Below are positions 1 through 8,124 of a stretch of DNA of 64,000 nucleotides, piece by piece. The stretch comes from Malikia sp. GTDB lineage: Bacteria; Pseudomonadota; Gammaproteobacteria; Burkholderiales; Burkholderiaceae_C. Numbering within the stretch: the stretch's first letter is position 1; every line of letters begins with the position of its first letter. Both the position numbers and the translations under genes were made by a program. Below the pieces are notes generated by a model. The model had not been told where the DNA came from and searched no databases. It worked only from the letters and a program-made list of their open reading frames with translations. The stretch covers positions 1-64,000 of the forward strand of contig NZ_JAQTZS010000006.1 of the NCBI RefSeq assembly GCF_028687635.1, read 5' to 3'.

Positions 1-78
1 GAGCTTGTGCAGCTTGTTGCGGGTCTGCCGCCTGGGGTCGGGCAACTCGGCGAAGTAGGTCTGGGGATTGGCAAGCAT
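1..78 (-). CDS. ISAs1-family transposase, N-terminal fragment (runs off the window)
   Basis: Only the first 26 codons lie in the window. The minus-strand reading starts with ATG at 78-76 and includes LPDPRRQTRNKLHKL, which resembles the N-terminus of ISAs1/H-repeat transposases (the DPR-R---Y/K-L segment before the DDE domain). The sequence catagcgcaatcgccctg at 136-153 could be the inverted repeat closing the element, but the other end is not visible. A weak GAAGG stands just upstream of the ATG. The rest of the gene is outside the window, so intactness cannot be judged. Confidence 0.55.
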   Translation of the reverse strand, partial: MLANPQTYFAELPDPRRQTRNKLHKL

Positions 79-225
79 GCCTTCAGTATCCACCCGGCCA
101 GCTCAATAGCCCAGTCTCAGATCATTCCCGGGCTACATAGCGCAATCGCCCTGCTGTTACAGCCCAGGATTCCGCGCGGCGCATGGCTCGGCGCACAATA
201 AGACACCAATATTCAAGTGCATTCG

Positions 226-672
226 ATGAACTTCAAACGCAAGGTTCTCGTGGCGGTGCTGCTCGTCGCGGCGGTCTCCGGTCAGGCGCAGGCTGACGGC
301 TGGCGCGGCCAATCCCGCCACGGATTCACTCACCACAGGCCGGTGCGCGTGCAGGGTGGGGGCTGGATCGCGCCACTGATCGTGCTGGGCATCGCTGGCG
401 CCGCCATCAGCGCTGCGGCTCGCGGGCCTGCCCCCGTCTTCGTTCAGGCGCCGCCGCCTCCGGTCGAGCCGGTCGTGGTCTATGCGCAGCCCCAGTGGCA
501 AGCCGCGCAGCCGATGCATGTCGCGCCGGCTGGCCTGACCTACGCCGCATCGCCCCAGATGCTGGAGTCGGCCCCGGGGGGGATCGCCTATTACTGCCCC
601 GCCCTTGGCCAGTACCACCCGCAAGTCCAGTCCTGTCCCTCCGGGTGGCAGCTGGTGGACGTGACTCGTTGA
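226..672 (+). CDS. Small secreted protein of unknown function
   Basis: 148 residues. Residues 1-24 look like a Sec signal peptide (MNFKRK followed by VLVAVLLVAAVSGQAQA). A second hydrophobic, Ala-rich stretch lies around residues 46-66, followed by a Pro-rich segment with repeated PPPPV-type runs. The C-terminus carries two cysteines in the pattern YYCP...SCPSGWQ, a short tail I associate with many betaproteobacterial envelope proteins of unknown function. Start 226 is preferred over 217 because it puts the basic N-region at residue 1; neither has a convincing ribosome binding site. It converges on the dctR gene, 21 bp away. Function unknown. Confidence 0.7.
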   Translation: MNFKRKVLVAVLLVAAVSGQAQADGWRGQSRHGFTHHRPVRVQGGGWIAPLIVLGIAGAAISAAARGPAPVFVQAPPPPVEPVVVYAQPQWQAAQPMHVAPAGLTYAASPQMLESAPGGIAYYCPALGQYHPQVQSCPSGWQLVDVTR

Positions 673-693
673 GCGCAGGATTCCTGGTCCGGT

Positions 694-1308
694 TCAGCGG
701 CCATAAAGACCCATGCGGTGCGCCAGCTCGACTGCCGACTGGACTCGCAGCTTGTCAAAGATGTTGGCGCGGTGGAATTCGACCGTGCGCGGGGTGATGC
801 CGAGGTGGTCGGCGATGTTCTTGTTGTAGTGCCCCGCGAGCAGCTCGTCGAGCACCTCGCGCTCGCGCACGCTCAGTCCCGCGAGCGCCTTGCGGAACTC
901 GAGCCGTTCGCGCGAGCCAGCCTGCAGATCCAGCGCGGCGCGGCGTGCCTCCTCGACCCGATCCACCAGCAGGTTGTTCTGGAACGGCTTTTCGAGGAAG
1001 TCCCAGGCGCCCTGCTTGACCGCTGCCACCGCCATGCCGACGTCGCCATGCCCGGTCAGGAACAGCACCGGCCAGGGCCAGCCCATGGTCTTGAGCTGTG
1101 CGAAGGTCGCCAGGCCCGACAGCGGCTCCATCCGGATGTCGAGCAGCAAGACGCAGCAGGTCCAGGGCTCGCTGGCCGCGCGCAGTGCCTGCAGGAAGGC
1201 GTCACCGCCGCTCCAGCAGCGCGTGGGCAGGCCGCGCGAGTCCAGCAGCCAGGCCAGGCCGTCGCGGAAATCCTCGTCGTCGTCGACGATATGTACAGTC
1301 GGGTTCAG
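694..1308 (-). CDS. dctR: DctR/FixJ-type response regulator; native start removed by IS
   Basis: Two-domain response regulator. The receiver is complete (VHIVDDDEDF acidic pocket, LLLDIRMEPLSG with the phospho-Asp, FLTGHGD, and Lys in LEKPF). It ends in a LuxR/FixJ helix-turn-helix (LSVREREVLDELLAG, then ITPRTVEFHRANIFDKL). With the DctB kinase upstream it should activate C4-dicarboxylate uptake genes. The right end of an insertion sequence lies directly before residue NLNPTVHIV, so no ATG or GTG of its own remains. The frame stays open into the IS up to 1437. The nearest in-frame alternative is CTG at 1308-1306, about 10 nt after a GGAGG that belongs to the IS. The ATG inside GGATGTC is out of frame. 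Domain identity is firm; expression is doubtful. Confidence 0.85.
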   Translation of the reverse strand: MNPTVHIVDDDEDFRDGLAWLLDSRGLPTRCWSGGDAFLQALRAASEPWTCCVLLLDIRMEPLSGLATFAQLKTMGWPWPVLFLTGHGDVGMAVAAVKQGAWDFLEKPFQNNLLVDRVEEARRAALDLQAGSRERLEFRKALAGLSVREREVLDELLAGHYNKNIADHLGITPRTVEFHRANIFDKLRVQSAVELAHRMGLYGR

Positions 1309-1430
1309 GTTTTGACATCCTCCCCGCCCTAAAGGACGGGGATTCCTCCTGCGAGACGGCCATGCCCGGCCGCGAGAATGTTCCTGGCCGCGTTCACGTC
1401 CCGGTCGTGGACCGTGGCGCAGGCACTGCA
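1296..1430 (-). ncRNA. Predicted TnpB guide RNA (omega/reRNA) region, copy 1
   Basis: TnpB proteins are guided by an RNA made from the 3' end of tnpB and the right end of the element, with the guide being the roughly 16 nt just outside that end. Here the scaffold would cover the last codons of tnpB and the 8-bp hairpin with loop TTTA at about 1325-1345, and the guide would begin AACCTGAACCCGACTG, the first bases of dctR. The extent is inferred from the family; no promoter or processing site was identified. Confidence 0.4.
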
Positions 1431-2530
1431 AGCCCATTCCCTTATTCCAAGACCGGCTCTACCTTTCGGACTGCTGGCGGGAATGGCCCCGCAGCACGAG
1501 CAAGTCTGGGTGGAATATGCTTCGTTCACTACCTCGAAGACGACACCGGCCTGACGGCTCTTGTACTCCAACATCGTCTTGAACATGGCCCAGCCCGCAT
1601 CCAGCGTGGACTTGGCCATCTGGGTCTTGACCAGCTTGGCGCTGGCCACGTCGCCCACGAAGATGGCGGCGTGCTCTTTCACCAGGGCGGTGCTGAACTG
1701 GTGCAGCGCGTCCTGGCGCTGGTTTCTGATCTGGGCGTGGAGGGCCTTGCGCCGTTTCTTGCGTGCACGCTGGGCGGTCGCCAGCTTTTGCTCATGCGCC
1801 CGGTACCAGCGGCCTTCGAGCTTTTGTCCGGCCGACGTGGTGGCGCAGTCCTTGAGCCCCAGGTCGATGTCGATGCCGATGACGGAGGTCGGGGTGGGGA
1901 GCCGGGGGCCGACGAGTTCCGGGATCTCGACGGCGACGTTCAAGTACCAGCGGCCCCGACTGTCCTCGCTGAACGAACCGCTGCGGAGTTCGTGGTCCGC
2001 CAGGCCGTGGCTGTCCCAGAGGCTGAAATGCTGGCCGGCGAACTGGATCTGGCCGGCCTTGTAGCGGGCGTGACCGATCTTGAACGGAATCCAGCCCAGC
2101 GAATACTTGGATGATTTCGGATTCGAGACGCGCCAGTTCAGGCGTGAGCGTTTGAACGGCCTGCGCCGGGTGGCGTATTCCGCGCAGACCACCTGCACGG
2201 TGCCACTGCCGATGGCGATGCCGTCGCACTGGCTGAAGCCGGCCGTGAGCTTTTGCAGGTCGTAGCCCGAGAGGTAGCGCGGCTGGCCCGAGAAAGGGCG
2301 AGCGGCCCGGGCGGAGACTTCGTTGATGTGGTTCCAGACCTGATTGACCTCGCGCGCCATCTGACGCAGCACGCAGGCGTGCTTGTCCTTCAGGCGCAAC
2401 TGAATACGAAGGGTCTTGGTCATGTTCACGGCGAATATCATAGAGCATGTGACCGCGCGGCGAACTACAGGCCGTGCCGGCCTGATCGCTCGAACCTCGG
2501 ACTGAGCCCCGAGGTTTGCCGTTCAGATTT
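1312..2530 (-). mobile_element. tnpB-only IS200/IS605-superfamily element (IS1341 type), copy 1
   Basis: 1,219-bp element aligned with the second copy at 32509-33718. On the minus strand it starts after the flanking pentamer TGACC (2535-2531) with AAATCTGAACGGCAA. It has a left-end hairpin (CCTCGG/CCGAGG, 2514-2495) and ends with a right-end hairpin (CCCCGTCC-TTTA-GGGCGGGG) followed by GGATGTCAA. There is no target duplication and no tnpA, so transposition would need a Y1 transposase in trans. The right boundary is uncertain by 1 nt because of an A run. It lies between dctB and dctR, replacing the dctB stop and the dctR start. Confidence 0.85.
1329..2441 (-). CDS. tnpB: TnpB family RNA-guided nuclease, copy 1
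   Basis: 370 residues, the normal length for TnpB. An N-terminal helix-turn-helix/REC-like part is followed by a split RuvC domain. RuvC-I reads IGIDIDLGLKDC, with a 6-bp duplication adding ID compared with copy 2 (VGIDLGLKDC). The usual RuvC-II Glu (consensus -EDL) is replaced by Gly in IFVGDVASAKL. A Glu occurs later in VVNEAYSTQTC, and RuvC-III is intact (HDRDVNAARNI). A zinc finger is formed by CSCC and CSAC. The stop codon TAG lies in the loop of the right-end hairpin. The start is ATG at 2441, matching the start of copy 2. The alternative acidic residue may restore catalysis; that is inference. Confidence 0.9.
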   Translation of the reverse strand: MIFAVNMTKTLRIQLRLKDKHACVLRQMAREVNQVWNHINEVSARAARPFSGQPRYLSGYDLQKLTAGFSQCDGIAIGSGTVQVVCAEYATRRRPFKRSRLNWRVSNPKSSKYSLGWIPFKIGHARYKAGQIQFAGQHFSLWDSHGLADHELRSGSFSEDSRGRWYLNVAVEIPELVGPRLPTPTSVIGIDIDLGLKDCATTSAGQKLEGRWYRAHEQKLATAQRARKKRRKALHAQIRNQRQDALHQFSTALVKEHAAIFVGDVASAKLVKTQMAKSTLDAGWAMFKTMLEYKSRQAGVVFEVVNEAYSTQTCSCCGAIPASSPKGRAGLGIREWACSACATVHDRDVNAARNILAAGHGRLAGGIPVL

Positions 2531-4114
2531 GGTCAGGGGCAGCCACAGGGTGAATTGTGCCCCGTGCAGCGCCTGGCTGTCGCCGACCTCGATGCGGCCG
2601 TGATGCGCCTCGACGATGGAGCGGCAGATCGACAGGCCCATGCCCATGCCGCCGGGCTTGCCACTGCGGAAGGCGTCGAAGATGCCGGTGCGCTGCGTCT
2701 CGGGGATGCCGGGCCCGTTGTCCTCGACCCGGATGCCGGCCATCCCTGTTTGCTGCGCCAGGCTGATGCGCACCGTGGCCGGGCTGCCGGACCCCGGTTC
2801 GGCCCATTCGCTCGCGTTCAGGACCAGGTTGCGCAGCGCATGCTCCAGCAGCAGCGCATCGGCCCAGACCACGGGATCGGTTTCGGGCAGTTGCAGCTGC
2901 AACGCCAGGCCGTCGGGCAGGGGCAGGTGCTGCGTGACGCGGCGCACGAAGGGGGCGAGCGCCAGCGGCTGGCGGCTCATTTCCTGGCGGCGCGCGAAGG
3001 CATTGACGCGCTGGATCACGCGGCCGGCCTTCTCGGCCATGCGTTCGATGCGCTCGAGCACCGTGATGATTTCGGGCAGCTCGATGCTGCCTTGGCGCAC
3101 TCGGTTGAGCAAGCCGCTGGTGAAGCTGCTCAGCGCGCCCAGCGGCTGGTTGAGTTCGTGAGCCAGCGTGGATGCGACTTCGCCGACCGCGACCAGCCGG
3201 CCCGAGGCTTCGAGCTGTTGTTGCTGGCGTGTCGCCAGCCGCTCGAGGCGCTGCCGGCGCAGCCAGCCACGCCAGAGAAAATAGAGTGCCACCAGCATCG
3301 CGGACAGGCTGACCAACGCGATGCCGAAGAAGGCGCGCGGCGCCGTCGCGGGCTGCGCCTGTAGCAGTTCGACCGCCAGTTTCCACTGGGTGCCAGGCAG
3401 TTGCACGGCGACCGGGTAGCCCGATGCGCTCGCCGCAGCGGGTGCCAGTCCTTCGTCGTCGAGGGTCAGCAGCGCGTGTTCCGCCAGGAACCAGGCCGGC
3501 ACGATTTGTTCCAGCGCGCGGTCGAGCCGGATCGCCGCGACCTGGCTGCCGACGAAGCGGTCCCGCTCGAAGCGGGGTACGGCCAGCCAGAGCAGGAGTC
3601 CGTGTGCCGGGTCGCTGGCGGGCAGGGGCCCGGCGTAGGCCGCGCGCCGCAGGCCACGACCGGTGTCGAGCATCACCGCCAGCATGCCGCCGGCCTCGGC
3701 TTGCCGCTCGGTTGCCATCATGGCGTCCGGCCAGTGTCCGGGGCTGGCGATCTGCTCCGGCGTCAGCCAGCCTTGCCAGACGATCACGCCCTCGCCGCGC
3801 GACAGCAGTCCGGCGCGCCGGGGTGTTTCGCGGCGAGTGCCGCCTGGCGGCGCAGCGCGGTCCAGCTGCGCCAGATCGCGCTCGAGCTGGGTGAAGTGAA
3901 AGCGCAGGGTCTGCTCCAGCCATTGCGCATCGGTGGCGCGGCGGCGCTCCTGTTCCTGCGCCTCGACATCGCGCAGGAACAGCGCCAGCAGCAGGATCGA
4001 TGCGGTCACCAGCGCGATGAACAGACCCGCCAGCCAGAACAAGGCGCGTCGGCTCGATGCCCAAGCCTGGCGGACGTCCAGGTCGAGTAGGTCTAGGTCA
4101 GGTTTGGGCTTCAT
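2465..4114 (-). CDS. dctB: DctB/DctS-type C4-dicarboxylate sensor histidine kinase; C-terminus replaced by IS sequence
   Basis: Membrane histidine kinase of 549 codons. TM1 is at residues 25-47, a periplasmic sensor region at about 50-258, and TM2 at about 260-282. Next come a short coiled coil and a HisKA domain with the phospho-acceptor His319 (LAHELNQPLGALSS), and a HATPase domain with N-box LRNLVLNASEW, G1 VEDNGPGIP and G2 GGMGMGLSICRSI. Its role is inferred as sensing C4-dicarboxylates and phosphorylating DctR. The native protein ends at LPLT (residue 528). The last 21 residues, from KSERQTSGL onwards, and the stop come from the left end of the IS. All kinase motifs are before the break, so activity may survive. 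It is divergent from dctP with only 29 bp between the two ATGs. Confidence 0.9.
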   Translation of the reverse strand: MKPKPDLDLLDLDVRQAWASSRRALFWLAGLFIALVTASILLLALFLRDVEAQEQERRRATDAQWLEQTLRFHFTQLERDLAQLDRAAPPGGTRRETPRRAGLLSRGEGVIVWQGWLTPEQIASPGHWPDAMMATERQAEAGGMLAVMLDTGRGLRRAAYAGPLPASDPAHGLLLWLAVPRFERDRFVGSQVAAIRLDRALEQIVPAWFLAEHALLTLDDEGLAPAAASASGYPVAVQLPGTQWKLAVELLQAQPATAPRAFFGIALVSLSAMLVALYFLWRGWLRRQRLERLATRQQQQLEASGRLVAVGEVASTLAHELNQPLGALSSFTSGLLNRVRQGSIELPEIITVLERIERMAEKAGRVIQRVNAFARRQEMSRQPLALAPFVRRVTQHLPLPDGLALQLQLPETDPVVWADALLLEHALRNLVLNASEWAEPGSGSPATVRISLAQQTGMAGIRVEDNGPGIPETQRTGIFDAFRSGKPGGMGMGLSICRSIVEAHHGRIEVGDSQALHGAQFTLWLPLTKSERQTSGLSPRFERSGRHGL

Positions 4115-4143
4115 GGTCGGTGGATGCGCTTAGCATAGCGGAC

Positions 4144-5211
4144 ATGCCCAACCGCGTCCGCCCCAATCATGCCCGACCGCTGCGCCGGCGCCCGCTGCTG
4201 CACGGCCTGCTCGTGACGTTCGCGGGTCTGTCCGGGTTGGCGCCCGCGCGGCCGGTGCGTTCCGCCAGGCCCGAGCTGCTGGTGCGCTTCTCGCACGTGG
4301 TGACACCCGACACGCCCAAGGGCCGGATGGCGCTGCATTTCCGGCAACTCGTGGCGCAGCGCAGCGCGGGCCGGATCCGGGTCGAGGTCTACCCCGACTC
4401 GGAACTCTACGGCGACGAGGACGAGTTCGAGGCGCTCAAGCTCGGTGCGGTCGAGCTGCTGGCGCCTTCGCTGTCCAAGTTCGGCCAGGCCGGCCTGCCC
4501 GAGTTCGAGGTCTTCGACCTGCCTTTCCTGTTCGACGACCTGGCCCAGGTCCGGCGCGTGACGCAGGGGCCTGTCGGACGCCGCCTGCTCGATCGGCTGG
4601 CACGCCAGCAGATGGTCGGCCTGGGCTTCATGGACAGCGGCTTCAAGCAGATGAGCGCGAACCGGCCGCTGCGCGCACTGGCTGACTTCAAGGGCTTGCG
4701 GCTGCGCGTCCAGGCTTCGCGCGTGCTGGTCGCCCAGATGCGAGCGCTCGGTGCCGAGCCGGTGGTGCTGCCCTTTGGCGAGACGCGCAGCGCGCTGGCC
4801 AGCGGCGTGGTTGACGGTGCCGAGAACCCGCTCTCCAACTTTCTGACCCAGGGCCTGGACGGCGCGCAGACCGACCTGACGCTGACCCGGCACGGCTACC
4901 TCGGCTATGCCGTGGTCAGTCATCCGCGTTTCTGGGACAGCCTGAGTGCTGCCGACCAGGCGCTGCTGCGTCAGGCGCTGACCGAGGCGATCGAGTTCGG
5001 CAACCGGCTCTCGGCCGAGCTCGACCGCCAGGCACTGGAGCAGGTGCGTCGCCTGCCGCGCCTGCGCGTCCATGAATTGAGCCCGGCCCAGCGCGCCGAA
5101 CTGCAGCGCACGGCACAGGCGGTCCAGCTCGGATTCGAGCGCCGGGTCGGCGCCGGGCTGCTGGCCGAAGTGCGCGGCGCGATCGCGCCGACGACTGCCG
5201 CCGGGGACTAG
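4144..5211 (+). CDS. dctP: TRAP-type substrate-binding protein DctP, orphan
   Basis: 355-residue periplasmic binding protein. A basic N-terminus with RRRP and a hydrophobic stretch (residues 15-36) form the export signal. The mature part starts near LLVRFSHVV and shows TRAP DctP-family features: FSHVVTPDTPKG, the P-loop-like LKLGAVELLAPS, the conserved FDLPFLF, and R-x-Q in LRLRVQASRVL, where the family Arg binds the carboxylate. No dctQ or dctM permease genes adjoin it; a DctA carrier follows instead after 92 bp. It may therefore deliver or report ligand to DctB rather than feed a TRAP permease. Start 4144 keeps 29 bp to the divergent dctB; later starts are possible. Confidence 0.9.
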   Translation: MPNRVRPNHARPLRRRPLLHGLLVTFAGLSGLAPARPVRSARPELLVRFSHVVTPDTPKGRMALHFRQLVAQRSAGRIRVEVYPDSELYGDEDEFEALKLGAVELLAPSLSKFGQAGLPEFEVFDLPFLFDDLAQVRRVTQGPVGRRLLDRLARQQMVGLGFMDSGFKQMSANRPLRALADFKGLRLRVQASRVLVAQMRALGAEPVVLPFGETRSALASGVVDGAENPLSNFLTQGLDGAQTDLTLTRHGYLGYAVVSHPRFWDSLSAADQALLRQALTEAIEFGNRLSAELDRQALEQVRRLPRLRVHELSPAQRAELQRTAQAVQLGFERRVGAGLLAEVRGAIAPTTAAGD

Positions 5212-5303
5212 GGTAAACCCGACTGTTGAATGCCACAGTTGGCGTCCGCGGGCGGGCTGCGTATCGTTGCGCCTTTCCCCAACCCTTAACCGAGGCCGTT
5301 GCC

Positions 5304-6647
5304 ATGTCATCGACCACCGGGCGCAAGCCCCTTTACAAGTCCCTCTACATCCAGGTCCTGTTCGCCGTGACCGTCGGCGTGCTGCTGGGCCATTTCCAGC
5401 CGGAACTCGGCGCCCAGATGAAGCCGCTCGGTGATGGCTTCATCAAGCTCATCAAGATGATCATCGCTCCGATCATCTTCTGTACCGTCGTGGTCGGCAT
5501 CGCCGGCATGGAGGACATGAAGAAGGTCGGCAAGACCGGCGGCCTGGCGCTGCTGTACTTCGAGATCATGTCCACCCTGGCGCTGGTCATCGGCCTGGTC
5601 GTGGTCAATCTGCTGCAGCCTGGCTCGGGCATGCATGTCGACCCGTCCACGCTCGACACCAAGGGCATCGCGGCCTATACCGCGCCCGGCAAGATGCAGG
5701 GCACGGTCGATTTCCTGCTCAACGTGATCCCGAGCTCGGTGGTCGACGCCTTCGCCAAGGGCGAGATCCTGCAGGTGCTGCTGTTCTCGGTGCTGTTCGG
5801 CTTTGCGCTGCACAAGTTCGGCGGTCGCGGCACCATGGTGTTCGACTTCATCGAGAAGTTCTCGCATGTGCTGTTCGACATCGTCGGCATCATCATGAAG
5901 GTGGCTCCGATCGGTGCTTTCGGCGCCATGGCGTTCACGATCGGCAAGTACGGCGTGGGTTCGCTGTTCTCGCTCGGTAAGCTGATGGGCGCCTTCTACC
6001 TGACCTGCCTGGTGTTCGTCTTTGTCGTGCTCGGCATCGTCAGCCGCCTGCATGGCTTCAGCATGTTCAAGTTCGTGCGCTACATCAAGGAAGAGCTGCT
6101 GATCGTGCTGGGCACCTCGTCGTCCGAGTCGGTGCTGCCGCGCATGATGGAAAAGCTCGAGAACCTGGGCGCGCGCAAGTCGGTGGTCGGCCTCGTGATC
6201 CCGACCGGCTACTCGTTCAACCTCGACGGTACCTCGATCTACCTGACCATGGCGGCCGTGTTCATCGCCCAGGCCACCGACACCCCGATGGACCTGACGC
6301 AGCAGCTGACCCTGCTGGCCGTGCTGCTGCTGACCTCCAAGGGCGCAGCCGGCATCACCGGCAGCGGCTTCATCGTGCTGGCGGCCACGCTGTCGGCGGT
6401 TGGCGGCGTGCCGGTTGCCGGCCTGGCGCTGATCCTGGGCATCGACCGCTTCATGTCCGAGGCCCGCGCCCTGACCAACCTGGTCGGCAACGGCGTCGCG
6501 ACCCTGGTGGTGGCCAAGTGGACCGGCGACCTCGACATGCAGCGCCTGCATCAGGGTCTGGACCATCCGTCCCTGGCCGAGGCGCAGGAGCCCGAGCTCA
6601 TCCTCGACCAGCAGGTCGCGCACATGGCCGTGACCCGCAAGGCCTGA
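5304..6647 (+). CDS. dctA: C4-dicarboxylate:cation symporter DctA
   Basis: 447-residue inner-membrane carrier of the DAACS family, importing succinate, fumarate and malate with protons or sodium. Family signatures are plain: [19 protein letters not shown] near residue 50, the serine-rich re-entrant loop [14 protein letters not shown] at about 270, the TM7 motif [12 protein letters not shown] at about 310, and the second hairpin [18 protein letters not shown] at about 350. Start 5304 has GAGG about 8 nt upstream and the expected N-terminus ([19 protein letters not shown]). It follows dctP in the same direction and ends in a strong terminator. I saw no sigma-54 promoter, in keeping with a FixJ-type rather than NtrC-type regulator. 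Confidence 0.95.
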   Translation: MSSTTGRKPLYKSLYIQVLFAVTVGVLLGHFQPELGAQMKPLGDGFIKLIKMIIAPIIFCTVVVGIAGMEDMKKVGKTGGLALLYFEIMSTLALVIGLVVVNLLQPGSGMHVDPSTLDTKGIAAYTAPGKMQGTVDFLLNVIPSSVVDAFAKGEILQVLLFSVLFGFALHKFGGRGTMVFDFIEKFSHVLFDIVGIIMKVAPIGAFGAMAFTIGKYGVGSLFSLGKLMGAFYLTCLVFVFVVLGIVSRLHGFSMFKFVRYIKEELLIVLGTSSSESVLPRMMEKLENLGARKSVVGLVIPTGYSFNLDGTSIYLTMAAVFIAQATDTPMDLTQQLTLLAVLLLTSKGAAGITGSGFIVLAATLSAVGGVPVAGLALILGIDRFMSEARALTNLVGNGVATLVVAKWTGDLDMQRLHQGLDHPSLAEAQEPELILDQQVAHMAVTRKA

Positions 6648-6671
6648 TTCCGGCCTGACCGGACTTGAACG

Positions 6672-6703
6672 GGGCGTACCTTGGCGGTACGCCCTTTTTC
6701 TTT
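6672..6703 (+). terminator. Rho-independent terminator of dctA
   Basis: GGGCGTACC, loop TTGGC, GGTACGCCC, then a T-rich tract (TTTTTCTTTT). It stands 25 bp after the dctA stop. Confidence 0.9.
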
Positions 6704-6729
6704 TCATGGCCCCGGTGTCGCTGCAGGGT

Positions 6730-7659
6730 TCAGGCCAGCATGCCGCGCACGATCAGGTCGACCGCCTCGTCGGGCGTGAGCCCGCGCGCCATCAGCGTTT
6801 CGAGCTGACGGGCGTCCACGCTGCCAATCGCGGCCTCGTGCGTGACCTTGGCCTGCGGATGCGTGACCCTGACCTCGGGCACCGCGTCGGCGACGGCGCG
6901 GTCGCGCACCACCTCCATGCAGTCGACATGACCGCGCGCCCCCGCCGCGAGCCCCTCCATCGCACCGAGCACGCTCGCGCTGGCGTCGTCGCGCACGGCG
7001 ACCCGGGTCTTGAGCAGTCCGCGCGCGCCCGCGCCCGACAGCAGCAGTCGCTCGCGCAGCACGATCGCGTCCTTGCCGTAGCCGTAGACCCGGCTGAGCA
7101 GTTCGGCCACTGCCGCCTCACCGACATCGACCAGGTAGTTGACCTCGAGCCGGCCGACCCGGCCCTGCAGCAGGCTGAAGTCGGAGTGCAGCCGCGCTCC
7201 GGCTTCGAGTTTGATGCGCGCGCGTGGCGCGACCAGGATGTCGCCCGAGCTGCCGTGGAAATGCGCCTCCTGATAGCGCAGCGTCGCGCTCTCCATGATT
7301 CGGATCTCGCCGTCCATCTCGTGCCGTGCCGACAGCGGTGTGTCGAACAGGCAATGCGACCAGAGCGTGGCTTGCGCGCCCGGCTCCAGCGTCAGGCTCA
7401 GCCTGACGCGCTGGATGCCGTGGCGCTCGAACAGCCCCATGCACAGATGCACCGGCCGCTCCAGCTGTACCCCGCGCTCGACCACGATCTCGACGCTCAG
7501 ATGGTCGCTGTCGCCACCAGCCTCAAGGCGCAGCCCGGGCTGCGACTTGAGGCTTGCGATCTCGTGGCCGTAGGCGACCAGGTGCGCCTCGTCGGGAATC
7601 GCGGGTGGCTTGCGGCCGGCGCGCTCGAACAGCCGGATGATGGGACGCAGTTCAGCCAT
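6730..7659 (-). CDS. SufB/SufD-family protein
   Basis: 309-residue member of the SufBD family (beta-helix core of the Fe-S cluster assembly scaffold and of related two-gene ABC systems). Visible family features are the conserved C-terminal block VTHPQAKVTHEAAIGSVD and LMARGLTPDEAVDLIVRGMLA, and the central ALWSHCLF / EVNYLVDVGE segments. It is shorter than E. coli SufB (about 495) or SufD (about 423), as in the minimal SufC-SufD-like pairs of archaea and some bacteria. The partner ATPase upstream is only a remnant, overlapping its start by 8 bp (ATGGCTGA). With the ATPase broken its function is uncertain. No other isc/suf genes are in the window. Confidence 0.85.
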   Translation of the reverse strand: MAELRPIIRLFERAGRKPPAIPDEAHLVAYGHEIASLKSQPGLRLEAGGDSDHLSVEIVVERGVQLERPVHLCMGLFERHGIQRVRLSLTLEPGAQATLWSHCLFDTPLSARHEMDGEIRIMESATLRYQEAHFHGSSGDILVAPRARIKLEAGARLHSDFSLLQGRVGRLEVNYLVDVGEAAVAELLSRVYGYGKDAIVLRERLLLSGAGARGLLKTRVAVRDDASASVLGAMEGLAAGARGHVDCMEVVRDRAVADAVPEVRVTHPQAKVTHEAAIGSVDARQLETLMARGLTPDEAVDLIVRGMLA

Positions 7660-7858
7660 GGCAGATCTCCCCGTCGCAGCGGCGGCAGGCGCGGCCGCGG
7701 TAGTTGCGCAGGCAGCTGGCGATGTCGGCTAATGCGCTACCTTGGGCATGGCGCCGGCCCAGCTCCAGGTAGTCCGCCACCTTCAGGCCCTCGAAGCGCG
7801 CCGGCTCCTGCCAGGCCAGCGTCAGGCCCAGCCTGGCACGCTCGTGCAGGGGCAGGCT
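7652..7858 (-). pseudogene. SufC-like ABC ATPase remnant (Q-loop region)
   Basis: 68 codons read SLPLHERARLGLTLAWQE... and end in CRRCDGEICHG with a stop overlapping the SufBD-like start. ARLGLTLAWQEPARFEGL matches the Q-loop neighbourhood of SufC-like ATPases. Walker A, the LSGGE signature and Walker B are all missing, so this is a remnant. It is cut at 7858 by a 266-bp mobile element; the upstream continuation is at 8125-8202. The Cys-rich tail may be original or acquired. Confidence 0.6.
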
Positions 7859-8124
7859 TTGACATCCTCGCCGCCATCAATGGCGGTGATTCCTCCCGCG
7901 AGACGGCCATGTCCAGCCGCATCGGCTTGAGCCGACTCATTCAGCAAAGCGCCTACCTTTTGGACTCCCATGCGGGATGGCGAATTACCGGAAATTCATG
8001 TGCTGGGCTCCGGCTGCCTGATGGCAAAAGAAGAATTCGGAACCGTCGTGGCAACGGCAGAAATTCTAGCAGAGGGAGTCTCGCTAGACCCCGCCGTGAA
8101 CGACGGGGCTTGCGCTCGTGAACT
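7859..8124 (-). mobile_element. Non-autonomous IS200/IS605-type element (MITE) related to the tnpB IS
   Basis: 266 bp. On the minus strand the left end follows TGACC (8129-8125), as at both full copies, and has hairpin GCCCCG/CGGGGT. The right end resembles the tnpB tail (a sequence that could encode AAGHGRLAGG), followed by hairpin CACCGCCATTGATGGCGGCG and GGATGTCAA. The hairpin arms differ from the full copies but keep pairing, so it is a diverged relative, not a deletion of the resident copies. No ORF of note inside. Removing it joins the two flanking frames. Confidence 0.7.

Noticed and set aside
1310-1320. ATG in GGAGGATGTC at the IS right end as a start for dctR
   Set aside because: It is out of frame with the receiver domain and directly abuts the GGAGG, leaving no spacing.
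5212-5303. Possible sigma-54 promoter before dctA
   Set aside because: No GG-N10-GC with the right context was found, and the regulator is FixJ-type, not NtrC-type.
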